A DNA stretch of 32,548 nt from JBEKYD01 sp049509915 (GCA_049509915.1 JBEKZL010000165.1:1-32548), one strand, 5' to 3'. Counted from the first letter of the stretch, positions 7,352 to 16,809 are shown. Notes: generated by a model from the letters alone, not told the origin. Translations and numbers: made by a program.

Positions 7352-8638
7352 ATGGACATCGCTCGCAAGAACGTCGGCAGGAGAAAACTGATCCGCTGGA
7401 CCGTTACCGGCTTCATCACCCTGGCCGTTGTAACCGGAATCAGCTTCGGCGTGCGGCGCTTGAAGCCGGCGGCGCAGAGCGTGGATATGTCCACACTATG
7501 GCCCGATAGCGTGCGCCGCGGCCCGATGGTGCGCGAGGTCAACGGCTTGGGCACGCTGGTGCCGGTCGACACCATGCTGATCACCGCCACCACCGACGGA
7601 CGGATCGAGCGCATTCTGATCCGTCCCGGTACGCCGGTACGCGCCGACTCGCTGGTCATGGTCATGACCAGCCCGGAGCTGGAAACCAAGCTTTTGAGCG
7701 CCCAGTACACATTGAAGGCGGCGCAAGCCGATTACGACAATCTGAAAGTCACCCTGCAAAAAGGGCTGCTCGATATGCAATCCAGAGGCGCCGAAGTGGG
7801 GGCCGACTACCAAAACGCCAAACTGCAGGCGGATCGCGATGCCAAGCTGGCCAAGGACGGGCTGGTTTCCGATATCGACGCCAAAATTTCCGCCACCAAG
7901 GCCGAGCAACTGGGCGAACAGTATCAAATCGAAAAGAAGCGCCTGGAAATCAACTCGCAGGCCGATGAGGCGCAACTTGCCGCGGCCAAGGTCAAGGTGG
8001 ATCAGCTTCAAGGCGAATACGATCTTACAAAAAGCCAGGTGGATCAGCTCAAGGTCCGCGCCGGATTCGATGGGACGCTGGAGGCGCTCCCCGCGCCGCT
8101 GACCCAGGTCGAGGAAGGCCAGAAGGTGCTGGCCGGTTCGCCCCTGGGCAAAGTCGCCCAGCAGACGCACCTAAAGGCGGAGTTGAAGATTCCCGAGACT
8201 CAGGCCAAGGACGTCACTATCGGCCTGCCCGCCGTAATCGATACCCGTCTTTCGGGCGGCACATCGAACGGCTTGATTGAAGGGCGCGTGTCGCGCATCG
8301 ATCCTTCCATTTTGAACGGCACGGTTACGGTGGATGTGGCGCTCAATGGAGCGCTGCCGAACGGCGCCCGCCCGGATTTGAGCGTGGACGGCACCATCCA
8401 GCTCGAAAGGCTGCCCGACGTGCTCTACGTGGGCCGCCCGGCTTACGGACAGGAAAATTCCACGGTGCAGTTGTTCAAGCTGGAACCTGATGGTAGGTAC
8501 GCTAACAAAGTAAAAGTGACGTTCGGGCGCAGCTCGGTTAATACCATCGAAGTAAAAGAGGGCTTAAAGGTGGGCGACCGGGTAATTCTGTCCGACATGT
8601 CGAATTACGATAATACGGACCGCATCAAATTGAATTGA
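7352..8638 (+). CDS. Periplasmic adaptor (HlyD/MacA-type membrane fusion protein)
   Basis: The start is the ATG at 7352 with GGAAAG at 7341-7346, giving 428 residues. The frame is open further upstream, but that part is decayed toxin DNA read antisense. Residues 1-35 hold a basic N-terminus and one membrane helix (LIRWTVTGFITLAVVTGISF). Next come a lipoyl-like half (GRIERILIRPGTPV), a long coiled-coil hairpin (about residues 110-225, rich in Ala, Lys, Gln and Asp), the second lipoyl half (VRAGFDGTLEAL), and beta-barrel and membrane-proximal domains. Such adaptors link inner-membrane MacB-like or RND pumps to an outer-membrane channel. The ATPase gene 38 bases downstream supports an ABC-linked role; no TolC-like gene is present. 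Confidence 0.85.
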   Translation: MDIARKNVGRRKLIRWTVTGFITLAVVTGISFGVRRLKPAAQSVDMSTLWPDSVRRGPMVREVNGLGTLVPVDTMLITATTDGRIERILIRPGTPVRADSLVMVMTSPELETKLLSAQYTLKAAQADYDNLKVTLQKGLLDMQSRGAEVGADYQNAKLQADRDAKLAKDGLVSDIDAKISATKAEQLGEQYQIEKKRLEINSQADEAQLAAAKVKVDQLQGEYDLTKSQVDQLKVRAGFDGTLEALPAPLTQVEEGQKVLAGSPLGKVAQQTHLKAELKIPETQAKDVTIGLPAVIDTRLSGGTSNGLIEGRVSRIDPSILNGTVTVDVALNGALPNGARPDLSVDGTIQLERLPDVLYVGRPAYGQENSTVQLFKLEPDGRYANKVKVTFGRSSVNTIEVKEGLKVGDRVILSDMSNYDNTDRIKLN

Positions 8639-8676
8639 ACGAAAAGGCTGCAACTCTCGTCGTACAAGGAAACGCT

Positions 8677-9390
8677 ATGGAAAATGGCTCTCAGCCGCTA
8701 ATTCGATTGGACCAGGTCAGCAAGGTATTCGTGACCGACGAAGTGGAAACGCACGCCTTGGCGGGCATCCACTTTGACGTAAAGAAAGGAGAATACCTTT
8801 CGATTGCCGGCCCGTCCGGGTGCGGCAAGTCGACGCTGCTGGCCATCCTGGGGCTGCTCGACACCCCCAGCGACGGAACATATTATTTGAACGGTAAGCC
8901 GGTGACCGGCTTGAAGCTGAGCGAGCGGGCGCGCATTCGCAACCGCGAAATCGGCTTCATTTTTCAGGCGTTCAATCTGATCGGAGACCTCACCGTCTAC
9001 GAGAACGTCGAACTGCCGCTGACTTATCGCGGCATGCCTTCGAGCGAGCGCAAGCGCCGCGTGCAGGAGGCTCTGGAGCGGGTGGGGATGTCGCACCGTA
9101 TGAAACATTACCCCTCCCAGCTTTCCGGCGGCCAGCAGCAGCGCGTGGCGGTGGCGCGAGCATTGGGCGGCGATCCGTTGATTCTGCTGGCGGACGAGCC
9201 CACCGGCAACCTGGACTCCGCCAACGGCGAAGCCGTGATTAGGCTGCTCCAGGAATTGCACCAATCCGGGGCGACTATCTGCATGGTCACCCACGATCCC
9301 CGCTACGCCTTGTATGCGGATCGCACCATTCAACTTTTCGACGGCCGTATCGTGGAAGAGAAAATGGAACCCGCCGGACACGGCGTCTGA
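8677..9390 (+). CDS. ABC transporter ATPase, MacB/LolD type (first copy)
   Basis: ATG at 8677 with AAGGA at 8666-8670 gives 237 residues. An upstream in-frame TTG at 8635 overlaps the adaptor stop and is less likely. All ATPase motifs are intact: Walker A GPSGCGKST (45-53, K51), Q-loop FIFQAFNL, signature LSGGQQQRVAVARAL, Walker B LILLADEP with D-loop GNLDS, and H-loop VTHD. Group features such as YENVELPL and the SQLSGG spacing place it with LolD/MacB export ATPases, which drive mechanotransmission rather than import. It lies between the adaptor and the DUF4097-like gene and probably energises the FtsX-type permease encoded downstream. Confidence 0.92.
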   Translation: MENGSQPLIRLDQVSKVFVTDEVETHALAGIHFDVKKGEYLSIAGPSGCGKSTLLAILGLLDTPSDGTYYLNGKPVTGLKLSERARIRNREIGFIFQAFNLIGDLTVYENVELPLTYRGMPSSERKRRVQEALERVGMSHRMKHYPSQLSGGQQQRVAVARALGGDPLILLADEPTGNLDSANGEAVIRLLQELHQSGATICMVTHDPRYALYADRTIQLFDGRIVEEKMEPAGHGV

Positions 9391-9426
9391 CCTCGCGGCC
9401 AGCCGCGAGCGAACAAGGGAGGACCG

Positions 9427-10197
9427 ATGGCGCGACCGCGCAAGTCCCTCAGGCTGGCTATGGCCGTTCTGGCTGCCAGCGCCATGATTTCGGCGCGAAC
9501 CCTGCCCGTTCCGGAGGTGGCGTTCCGCCAACTGTATTCGCTCGGTCCGGGCGGCCGCGTGGCCATTCAGAACCTTTATGGCGATGTCACCATCAACGCC
9601 TGGGACCGCGACGATGTACTGGTCGAGGCATTCAAGCACGGCACCGGGCCGCGGCAGCTCGCCGACGTCCGGATCGTGGTGGAACCGGGCAGCGGCACGC
9701 TTTCGATCCGGACTATATATAACGATGGCGACTCCCAGCAGCCGGCGCGGGTGGAATACCGCCTGATGGTGCCGCGTTTGGCGCGCCTTGAAGACGTTCG
9801 GCTGGTTAACGGGGAACTGGAGATCCGCGGCGTGGACGGGCCGGTGAAAGCTTCGGCCGTCAATGGGACGATCCGGGCCGAGCGTCTGGGCGGCGCAGTC
9901 GAGCTTTCCACCGTGAATGGAACGGTGGATGCCGGTTTTGCGCGGCTCGACCGCGGGCGCCCGATACTGCTAGCGTCGGTGAACGGCGCCATCCGCCTCT
10001 CGTTGCCCGCCGGCGCCGGAGCCAGCGTTTATGCCCACAACCGCAGCGGCGGCATCGTTTCGGCGTTCGGCAAGGCCAGCCGCGGCCAGGGCGGGCACAC
10101 GCTAGAGGTGGAACTCGCCCGCGGCGGCGCGCCGATTCACCTGGATAACGTCAACGGGGGTATTTTCATTTCGGCGGGAAAAGCGGGCGGCGTCTGA
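9427..10197 (+). CDS. Exported DUF4097-like beta-helical protein
   Basis: ATG at 9427 is preceded by GGGAGG and encodes 256 residues. Residues 1-24 look like a signal peptide (MARPRKSLRLAMAVLAASAM, then ISA). The rest is repetitive: near-repeats NGELEIRGVDGPVKASAVNG, VNGTIRAERLGGAVELSTVN and VNGAIRLSLPAG recur about every 20 residues, ending with VNGGIFIS. This ladder of VNG turns is typical of the DUF4097 (putative adhesin) fold, a right-handed beta-solenoid-like protein of unknown role. It is translated with the ABC genes (36 bases after the ATPase), so it may be an exported or surface partner. Function is not known. Confidence 0.75.
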   Translation: MARPRKSLRLAMAVLAASAMISARTLPVPEVAFRQLYSLGPGGRVAIQNLYGDVTINAWDRDDVLVEAFKHGTGPRQLADVRIVVEPGSGTLSIRTIYNDGDSQQPARVEYRLMVPRLARLEDVRLVNGELEIRGVDGPVKASAVNGTIRAERLGGAVELSTVNGTVDAGFARLDRGRPILLASVNGAIRLSLPAGAGASVYAHNRSGGIVSAFGKASRGQGGHTLEVELARGGAPIHLDNVNGGIFISAGKAGGV

Positions 10198-10244
10198 GGG
10201 CGTGGGCTGACGCGGCCGGCTGACATTTGCTAACCTGTCACGGC

Positions 10245-12671
10245 ATGAGCCGCTTGACTTCGGATGTGGGGCGCGCCCTGCGTGTGTTGACGGGCGCGCC
10301 AGGCTTCGCCTCCGCCAGTTTGCTGGCTCTCGCCTTGGGGATTGGAGCCACCACCGCGATTTTCAGCTTTGTGGATGCCGTATTGCTCAAACCCTTGCCC
10401 TTTCGCGATCCCGGCCGGCTGCTGCTCCTTTATGAGCGCAATCCCGCCGCCAAGAAGGAGAAGCTATTCGTCGCGCAGGCCGATTTCGCCGCCTGGCGCG
10501 ACCGGAGCCGGTCGCTGGAAGCGATGGCGGCCGTTGCGGATACCCACATCAATCTGACTGGGGGTCCCAACGGCCGGGTCGGACCCGAAGAGCTAAAAGC
10601 CGAGCGGGTTTCCGCCAATCTGTTCCAACTCCTCGGCGTAGAGGCTGTTGTGGGCCGGGTTTTTCGCCAGGGAGAAGACCAGCCGGGAAGCGCCAATGTG
10701 GCGGTGCTCGGCTATTCGCTCTGGCAACGCCGTTTCGGCGCCAACCCGGCCATCCCCGGCCAGTCGATCCGGCTGCGCGACCAGAGCTACGTGGTGGTGG
10801 GCGTGCTGCCCGCGGGCTTCGAGGTGATAGAGCCGGGAGTCGAGATTTTTCTTCCCCTGGTTCTGAATCCCGCCGACCCCCGTTCGGGCCACGCGCGCAA
10901 TTTGACGGGGGTTGCCCGATTGCGGCCTGGAACCTCGCTGGCGGCAGCCCGTGGGGAGATGGACGCCATCGGCCGCGAGCTGGAGAAATCCAATCCAGCG
11001 CTCGATCGCGGCTGGGCGCCGTCTTTGGTTTCGCTCGAGGACGAACTGGTAGGCGGAGTGCGGCAGCCGCTGCTGGTGCTGCTGGGGGCGGTCGCGCTGC
11101 TGCTCGGGATCGCCTGCGCCAACGTAGCCAACCTGCTGCTGGCGCGCGCTTCCGGCCGGCGGAAGGAAATCGCCATTCGCACCGCCCTCGGCGCCACCCG
11201 GACGGGGATCGCGCTCGGCCTTGTGGGCGAAAGCGTAGTATTGGGCCTGGCTGGGGGTGTGCTGGGCACGCTGCTGGCGCGGGTGGCGATTTCACTGCTG
11301 AAATATTTCGGACCGGCCGCCATCCCGCGGCTGGAATTCGTCGCCATGGACTGGCGGGTGCTGCTGTTCGCCTTTGCGATTGCGCTCGGGAGCGGAGTTC
11401 TGTTCGGGCTGGCGCCAGCGCTGACCGCGTCCAGGGTGGATTTAAGCGCAGCCATGGCGGAGGATTCCCGTGGCGCCACCTCCGGGCGCGCGGGACGCTG
11501 GGTGCGCGACGCGCTGGTGGTGCTGGAAGTGGCCCTGGCTTTGGTGGTGCTGATCGGCGCCGGCCTGCTGCTGCGCAGCTTCGTGCGGCTGCGCGGCACC
11601 CACCTGGGGTTCGGGGCGGACGGGGTGCTCACCTACCGCATGCCCATGGCCGGCGGACACAATTCGACGCCCGCCCGGGCCACCGCCTTCCTCGACCAGG
11701 TGCTGGCGCACGTCGGCGGATTGCCGGGCGTACGCGCGGCCGCGGCCACCAACGCTCTGCCGCTGACCGGTCTCGGCACCGGGGTGATGTTCACCATTGA
11801 AGGCCGTCCCGCCCCCCCTCCCAGCGAGCGGCCGATTGTGCTGGCCCGCTTCGTCACCCGCGATTATTTCCGTGCCATGGGTATTCCGCTCGAAGCCGGG
11901 CGCGGATTTGCCGATACCGACAGCGCCGAAGCGCCGCTCGTAGTGGTGGTGAATCGCGCCCTGGCGCACCGCTTTTGGCCTGGCGCCAGTCCGCTCGGCG
12001 AACGCGTGGCGATGGAAACCGTTCCGCCGCGAACGGCTGGGATCGTGGGCGTGGTGGGCGACGTGAAACCCGACCGGGTGGAGCACGAGGACTGGCCCAC
12101 CATTTACATTCCTTTTCCCCAGGTGCCCGCTTCCACCATGGTGCTGGTCGTGCGTACCGAAGGACCGCCTGAGAGTCTGGCGGCGGCCATCGAGCGCCGC
12201 GTTCACGATCTGGACCCGGATCAGCCCCTGGCCGAGCGCCGCACCATGGCGCAAATCGTGGATCGCGCGGTCTCCGGGGCGCGCTTCAATACGCTGTTAC
12301 TGACCGGCTTCGGCGTGGTGGCGTTTTCGCTGGCCGCGATTGGTATTTACGGCGTGATCGCGTTCGACGTGGGCCGCCGCACCCGCGAACTGGCAATCCG
12401 TTCCGCGCTGGGTGCCCGGCCGAGCGATCTGCTGCGGATGGTGGTGGGCGAAGGAGCCCGCCTGGCTGGGATTGGAATCCTGGCCGGGATACTGGCATCG
12501 TACCTGCTAGCGAACGTGCTGGCGTCGATGCTCTATACGGTCCAGCCGCGCGATCTCACGACTTTTGCCGCCGTTCCGGTGCTGCTGGCCGCAGTGGCGC
12601 TGGCCGCCTGCTACATTCCGGCGCGCCGTGCCCTGGCACTGGGGCCCTCGGCCGCCTTGCGGCACGAATAA
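10245..12671 (+). CDS. MacB/FtsX-type ABC permease with duplicated domains (ADOP-like)
   Basis: ATG at 10245 gives 808 residues; an in-frame TTG at 10227 is the alternative, and neither has a strong ribosome-binding site. The protein has two MacB_PCD-FtsX units: helix 1 near residues 18-45 (LLALALGIGATTAIFSFVDA), periplasmic domain 1, and three helices around residues 270-400 with the IAIRTALGATRTGI coupling segment. A second single helix lies near 425-450, then periplasmic domain 2, then three final helices with a second coupling segment LAIRSALGARPSDL. This eight-helix layout is the acidobacterial duplicated orphan permease type. Here ATPase genes lie on both sides, so it may not be an orphan. 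Substrate unknown; family members move lipids, lipoproteins, peptides or drugs. Confidence 0.9.
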   Translation: MSRLTSDVGRALRVLTGAPGFASASLLALALGIGATTAIFSFVDAVLLKPLPFRDPGRLLLLYERNPAAKKEKLFVAQADFAAWRDRSRSLEAMAAVADTHINLTGGPNGRVGPEELKAERVSANLFQLLGVEAVVGRVFRQGEDQPGSANVAVLGYSLWQRRFGANPAIPGQSIRLRDQSYVVVGVLPAGFEVIEPGVEIFLPLVLNPADPRSGHARNLTGVARLRPGTSLAAARGEMDAIGRELEKSNPALDRGWAPSLVSLEDELVGGVRQPLLVLLGAVALLLGIACANVANLLLARASGRRKEIAIRTALGATRTGIALGLVGESVVLGLAGGVLGTLLARVAISLLKYFGPAAIPRLEFVAMDWRVLLFAFAIALGSGVLFGLAPALTASRVDLSAAMAEDSRGATSGRAGRWVRDALVVLEVALALVVLIGAGLLLRSFVRLRGTHLGFGADGVLTYRMPMAGGHNSTPARATAFLDQVLAHVGGLPGVRAAAATNALPLTGLGTGVMFTIEGRPAPPPSERPIVLARFVTRDYFRAMGIPLEAGRGFADTDSAEAPLVVVVNRALAHRFWPGASPLGERVAMETVPPRTAGIVGVVGDVKPDRVEHEDWPTIYIPFPQVPASTMVLVVRTEGPPESLAAAIERRVHDLDPDQPLAERRTMAQIVDRAVSGARFNTLLLTGFGVVAFSLAAIGIYGVIAFDVGRRTRELAIRSALGARPSDLLRMVVGEGARLAGIGILAGILASYLLANVLASMLYTVQPRDLTTFAAVPVLLAAVALAACYIPARRALALGPSAALRHE

Positions 12672-12678
12672 GGACATC

Positions 12679-13341
<663 letters not shown>

Positions 13342-13348
13342 CGCCCCG

Positions 13349-13972
13349 GTGGATTTCTCACGCGTTTCGCTGCATTTCCGCCGCCGCCGCATGGCCGCTT
13401 TCGCGTCCCGCATGGGCATTACCGCGGCCACGCGCGTGCTCGATATCGGTGGCACGCCCGACTGCTGGGAGTTGTTGAAAGTGAAGCCGCGGCTGACGCT
13501 GGTCAACATGCCGAGGGCGGGCGAAGCTCTGGGCGCGCAATGGGTGGCGGCGGATGGCTGCGCGCTGCCGTTCGGCGATGGCGCCTTCGACGTGGTTTTC
13601 AGCAACTCGGTGATCGAGCACGTGGGCGCTATCGACCGCCAGCGGCGCTTCGCGGCTGAGGTTCGCCGCGTGGGGCGGGCATACTGGGTGCAGACGCCCA
13701 ATCGCTGGTTTCCGGTGGAACAGCATCTGTTGACGCCGCTGGTGCATTGGCTGCCCAAGCGCTGGCAGCAGCACGTGATTCCCCGCTGGAACCTGTGGAG
13801 CGCGCTGGTCCCGGCCCGGCCCGACCAGCGCCGATTCTATGTCGAGCACTATCTGCGCGACGTGCGCCTGCTCGGGGTACGGGACCTGCGCCTGTTGTTC
13901 CCCGGCGCGCAGATTCTGCGGGAGCGCTTCTGCGGCTGGACGAAATCGCTGTTGGTAGTAGGCAGCGGGTAA
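13349..13972 (+). CDS. Class I SAM-dependent methyltransferase (Methyltransf_11-like)
   Basis: GTG at 13349 follows the ATPase stop by seven bases and gives 207 residues. A TTG at 13316 inside the ATPase gene is the longer option. SAM-binding motif I reads RVLDIGGTPDCWELL, motif II lies near LTLVNMP, and motif III reads DGCALPFGDGAFDVVFSNSV, followed by IEHVG. The region RAYWVQTPNRWFPVEQHLLTP matches methyltransferases acting on sugars, lipids or quinone-like substrates, but the substrate is not readable. A hydrophobic, Trp-rich stretch (VHWLPKRWQQHVIPRWNLW) could touch the membrane. It is the last gene of the export cluster. Confidence 0.85.
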   Translation: MDFSRVSLHFRRRRMAAFASRMGITAATRVLDIGGTPDCWELLKVKPRLTLVNMPRAGEALGAQWVAADGCALPFGDGAFDVVFSNSVIEHVGAIDRQRRFAAEVRRVGRAYWVQTPNRWFPVEQHLLTPLVHWLPKRWQQHVIPRWNLWSALVPARPDQRRFYVEHYLRDVRLLGVRDLRLLFPGAQILRERFCGWTKSLLVVGSG

Positions 13973-14265
13973 GGGACGGCAGCGATTGTGCATTTTTGTG
14001 CCAAATTGGCGGGGTTTACAAGCGGCCGTCGCGGGCGCGATCCTCGATTCCGGCAAGGCTTCGGTCGCGGCCCGAAAACTCTGAATACCATGGACGGCGT
14101 CGAGATATCAGGACCCTAAAGCCGCCAGCAAAGACACCGGCGACAGAGATCGCCGGCGCTACGGACTGAGAGGCCGCGCCGGGAAAGAGGGTTCGGCTTT
14201 TTCGCAAAGACCGCTCCGGCTTTCCTGGATGGCCCCGGCGCCACGTCCGTAGTGGCACCTGCGAT
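13973..14265. repeat. Non-coding gap with perfect hairpin
   Basis: No gene is supported in these 293 bases. They contain a perfect 7-bp inverted repeat, CCGGCGA at 14137-14143 and TCGCCGG at 14150-14156, around a CAGAGA loop. A looser inverted pair (GGCGCTACGGAC near 14155, and a related inverted copy near 14250) encloses the rest. There is no T-run, so a repeat element is as likely as a terminator. Confidence 0.45.
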
Positions 14266-15588
14266 ATGCTGAGACGTATGTTCTGCGAGAAGTTGCGCGA
14301 AGCCGGAGTGGTGGGAGCGGGGGGTGCCGGGTTTCCCACCTACGTCAAGGCGCAGGCGCAGGTGGAATTCATGATCGCCAACGGCGCCGAGTGCGAGCCG
14401 CTGATCCACAAAGACGCTGAGATCATGAGGCATTATCCCGTTGAGATTCTGGCCGGCATGACCGCCATGATGGAAGCCACCCAGGCCCAATCCGGGAAGT
14501 TCGGGGTGAAGACCAAGAACGCCGAATCCATCGAAGCGCTGCGCCACGCCAACCATAACGAGAGAATCGAATTCGTCCAGCTTGGCGATTTTTATCCTTC
14601 GGGCGACGAGTACGAACTGGTGTACACGGCCACCGGGCGGCTGATTCCGCCGGCCGGGATTCCGCTCAACGTGGGCTGCGTGGTGAGCAACGTGGAGACG
14701 TTGTACAACGTTCATCTTGCGACGCAGGGAAAGCCGGTGACCGAGAAGTTTCTCTCGGTGTGCGGCGCCGTGGCGCGGGCGAAATCCTTCTGGGCGCCGG
14801 TAGGAACCAGCTTCCGCGACCTGCTGGCGCAGGCCGGCGGCGCCACGGTCGCCGATTTTGGAATCTTCGTCAGCGGCATCATGATGGGGTCGACCAGCTT
14901 CGAGCTGGACGAAGTCGTGACTAAGACTACCGGCGGCATCATCGTGCTGCCGCGCGACCACTATCTGTTCACCCGCAAGACCCGCTCCCAGCAGGAGATG
15001 AACCGGATCGGCAAGTCCGCCTGTGACCAGTGCAGCTACTGCACCGAGTTTTGCCCGCGCTACCTGCTCGGTTACGAAGTGATGCCGCACAAGGTGATGC
15101 GTAGCCTGGGCTTCACGGTGACCGGCGGGGATATCTGGAACCAGTGGTCGGAGCTATGCTGCTCTTGCGGCATTTGCACCCTGTACGCGTGCCCGGAGGA
15201 TTTGTATCCCAAGGAGGCTTGCGACATGGGGAAAAAGGACCGGCGGGCCGCGGGATTGAAGTTCGTGCAGCAGAAGCCGGTGGAAGTTCATCCCATGAAG
15301 GAGTATCGCCGGGTTCCGCTGGCGCAATTGCGCAAGCGGCTGCAGATCGAGGAATACGAGAGGGAAGCGCCCTTCGAGAGAGTGGACTTGCGCCCCGCGT
15401 CGGTGCGTATCATGCTGAAACAGCATGCCGGGCAAACCGCGGCGGCGGTGGTGAAGGAAGGCCAGAAGGTGAAAAAGGGCCAGGTGGTAGGGCGCGTCGA
15501 AGAAGGTAAGCTCGGTGCGCCGGTACACGCCAGCATCGATGGGAAGGTGAAGGCGCTTACGCCCGAGGCTGTGGAGATCGTGGCGTAG
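14266..15588 (+). CDS. pduS-like: PduS-like RnfC/SLBB iron-sulfur flavoprotein
   Basis: A 440-residue protein (start ATG 14266; ATG 14278, residue 5, is equally plausible and no strong ribosome-binding site decides). The N-terminus has VVGAGGAGFPTYVKAQAQVE, the Rossmann-like NADH/FMN-binding segment of RnfC, NuoF and PduS, followed by NGAECEPLIHKD, characteristic of RnfC/PduS. A middle SLBB-like region precedes two [4Fe-4S] motifs: C253/C256/C259/C263 and C298/C301/C304/C309. The C-terminus (GQKVKKGQVVGRVEEGKLG) is a biotinyl-lipoyl-like hairpin. PduS of propanediol microcompartments passes electrons from NADH to the cobalamin of the diol dehydratase system. The next gene encodes a PduT-like shell protein, which strengthens PduS over RnfC; no rnfABDEG genes are here. 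Confidence 0.88.
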   Translation: MLRRMFCEKLREAGVVGAGGAGFPTYVKAQAQVEFMIANGAECEPLIHKDAEIMRHYPVEILAGMTAMMEATQAQSGKFGVKTKNAESIEALRHANHNERIEFVQLGDFYPSGDEYELVYTATGRLIPPAGIPLNVGCVVSNVETLYNVHLATQGKPVTEKFLSVCGAVARAKSFWAPVGTSFRDLLAQAGGATVADFGIFVSGIMMGSTSFELDEVVTKTTGGIIVLPRDHYLFTRKTRSQQEMNRIGKSACDQCSYCTEFCPRYLLGYEVMPHKVMRSLGFTVTGGDIWNQWSELCCSCGICTLYACPEDLYPKEACDMGKKDRRAAGLKFVQQKPVEVHPMKEYRRVPLAQLRKRLQIEEYEREAPFERVDLRPASVRIMLKQHAGQTAAAVVKEGQKVKKGQVVGRVEEGKLGAPVHASIDGKVKALTPEAVEIVA

Positions 15589-15599
15589 AGAATGGAAGA

Positions 15600-15618
15600 G
15601 CGCGACCAGGGGTCGCGC
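15600..15618 (+). repeat. GC-rich hairpin between pduS-like and pduT-like genes
   Basis: GCGCGACC at 15600-15607 and GGTCGCGC at 15611-15618 form a perfect 8-bp stem with a 3-base loop. It lies 12 bases after the pduS-like stop. No T-run follows, so it may adjust message stability or partial termination inside the operon. Confidence 0.45.
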
Positions 15619-15660
15619 GCGGACGAGGGCATCCGCCCCACCGTACTATAGAGAGAGAGA

Positions 15661-16212
15661 ATGGCGAACGATTCAATCGGGTTGATCGAGCTGACCAGCG
15701 TCGCCGCCGGGTACCAGGTGTGCGACGCCATGTTGAAGGCGGCGGCGGTGGAACTGGTTCTCTCGCGATCCATCTGCTCGGGCAAATACATGGTGATGGT
15801 GCGCGGAGAAGTGGGCGCGGTCAGCGCCAGCGTGTCGGTGGGGGTATCGGACGGGCGGTTTTCGGTGATCGATTCCTTCGTCATTGCCAACCTGCACGAA
15901 TCGGTGTTTCCGGCGCTGAGCGGAGCCGCCAAGGTGGAGGAGATGGACGCGCTCGGCATTCTGGAGTCGTTTTCGGTGGCGGCGCTGATCGAGGGCGCGG
16001 ACGCGGCGGTGAAAGCGGCCAACGTACAGCTGATCGAAATCCGGCTGGCGATGGCGCTGGGCGGGAAGGCGTTCGTGACGCTCACGGGCAACGTTTCCGC
16101 CGTGGAAAGCGCGATCGAGGCCGGTGCGCAGGTGGTGGGCCAGAAGGGAATGCTGGTGAATAAAGTGGTGATCCCGCGTCCCCGGCGGGAGCTGTTGAAC
16201 GAGATGATTTGA
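15661..16212 (+). CDS. pduT-like: PduT-like tandem BMC-domain shell protein
   Basis: ATG at 15661, preceded by a GAGAGAGAG tract, encodes 183 residues. Two BMC domains are fused: residues about 4-90 (IGLIELTSVAAGYQVCDAML, ending near VFPALSG) and 95-183 (ALGILESFSVAALIEGADAA, ending in VIPRPRRELLNEMI). Length and both domain boundaries agree with PduT. SRSICSGKY places C39 where PduT has the cysteine that binds a [4Fe-4S] cluster at the trimer pore. The predicted role is a shell trimer that passes electrons or a cluster across a bacterial microcompartment shell, next to its PduS-like partner. No pentameric vertex protein, hexameric BMC-H or signature enzyme is encoded within this window. Confidence 0.9.
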   Translation: MANDSIGLIELTSVAAGYQVCDAMLKAAAVELVLSRSICSGKYMVMVRGEVGAVSASVSVGVSDGRFSVIDSFVIANLHESVFPALSGAAKVEEMDALGILESFSVAALIEGADAAVKAANVQLIEIRLAMALGGKAFVTLTGNVSAVESAIEAGAQVVGQKGMLVNKVVIPRPRRELLNEMI

Positions 16213-16266
16213 ACCGGTGGCGCGGGTAATCCCGTCGCGGGCGGTTACGTGGGATGAGCTGTAACC

Positions 16267-16294
16267 TTGACTTTCCGGTGACGGCTCATATATT
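16267..16294 (+). promoter_or_regulatory. Sigma70-type promoter for the rsbW-like gene
   Basis: TTGACT at 16267-16272 and TATATT at 16289-16294 stand 16 bases apart, each one base from consensus. Transcription would begin near 16301, about 35 bases before the ATG at 16335. This makes the partner-switching pair a unit that can be transcribed apart from the BMC pair. Confidence 0.55.
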
Positions 16295-16334
16295 CTGGCG
16301 GTTCGTTTGGACGGGATTGCGGCCAACCTTATTT

Positions 16335-16775
16335 ATGGCGGAGAATTCGCCCCCAGTGCGGGAGACGGTGGAACGGACGTTGGAGTCCACGCTGGAGAGT
16401 GTGGACAGCGCCGAAGAACTGGCGTCGGAGCTGGCTGTGCGGGCCGGCTTCGACGAGGAGGACCTGTTGAAGATCGGCATGGCCGTGCGCGAGTCCATGG
16501 TCAATGCCGTGGTGCACGGCAACCGCTACAACGCCCACAAGAAGGTGCGCTTTGCGGTGTCTGGCGGCGAGCGGTGCCTGACGGTGAAGATCGCCGATGA
16601 AGGGGAGGGGTTCGATATCGACCATTTGCCCGACCCGCTGTCGCCGGGCAACCTGATGCGTTCCTCGGGACGCGGCATCTTTCTGATCCGTTCTTTTATG
16701 GACGAGTTTCAGATCCGGCGGCTGGACGGCGGCGGCATCGAACTGACCCTGGTGAAGTATCAGGCGGGAAAATAG
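16335..16775 (+). CDS. RsbW/SpoIIAB-like anti-sigma factor kinase
   Basis: ATG at 16335 gives 146 residues. A longer in-frame extension from 16254 would run over the predicted promoter and is rejected. The GHKL ATP-binding motifs are in order: N-box ESMVNAVVHGNRYN, G1 ADEGEGFD and G2 SSGRGIFLI. The protein consists of this HATPase_c_2 domain alone, the normal form of RsbW, SpoIIAB and BtrW kinases. These bind a sigma factor or other target and phosphorylate a STAS antagonist on Ser. The STAS gene lies 34 bases downstream, so the two should form a switch. No sigma factor or PP2C phosphatase gene is in the window, and the target is unknown. Confidence 0.88.
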   Translation: MAENSPPVRETVERTLESTLESVDSAEELASELAVRAGFDEEDLLKIGMAVRESMVNAVVHGNRYNAHKKVRFAVSGGERCLTVKIADEGEGFDIDHLPDPLSPGNLMRSSGRGIFLIRSFMDEFQIRRLDGGGIELTLVKYQAGK

Positions 16776-16809
16776 AATTCGCGGTTTCGGAACGAGGAGG
16801 AAGACAAAC

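Noticed and set aside
14266..15588. Interpretation as RnfC of an Rnf complex
   Set aside because: No rnfA/B/D/E/G neighbours; the SLBB and tail layout and the adjacent PduT-like gene favour PduS.
15644..15649. Promoter directly before the PduT-like gene (TACTAT box)
   Set aside because: A -10-like box exists, but the sequence 17 bases upstream (GGACGA) is no -35 element and the ATG is too close.
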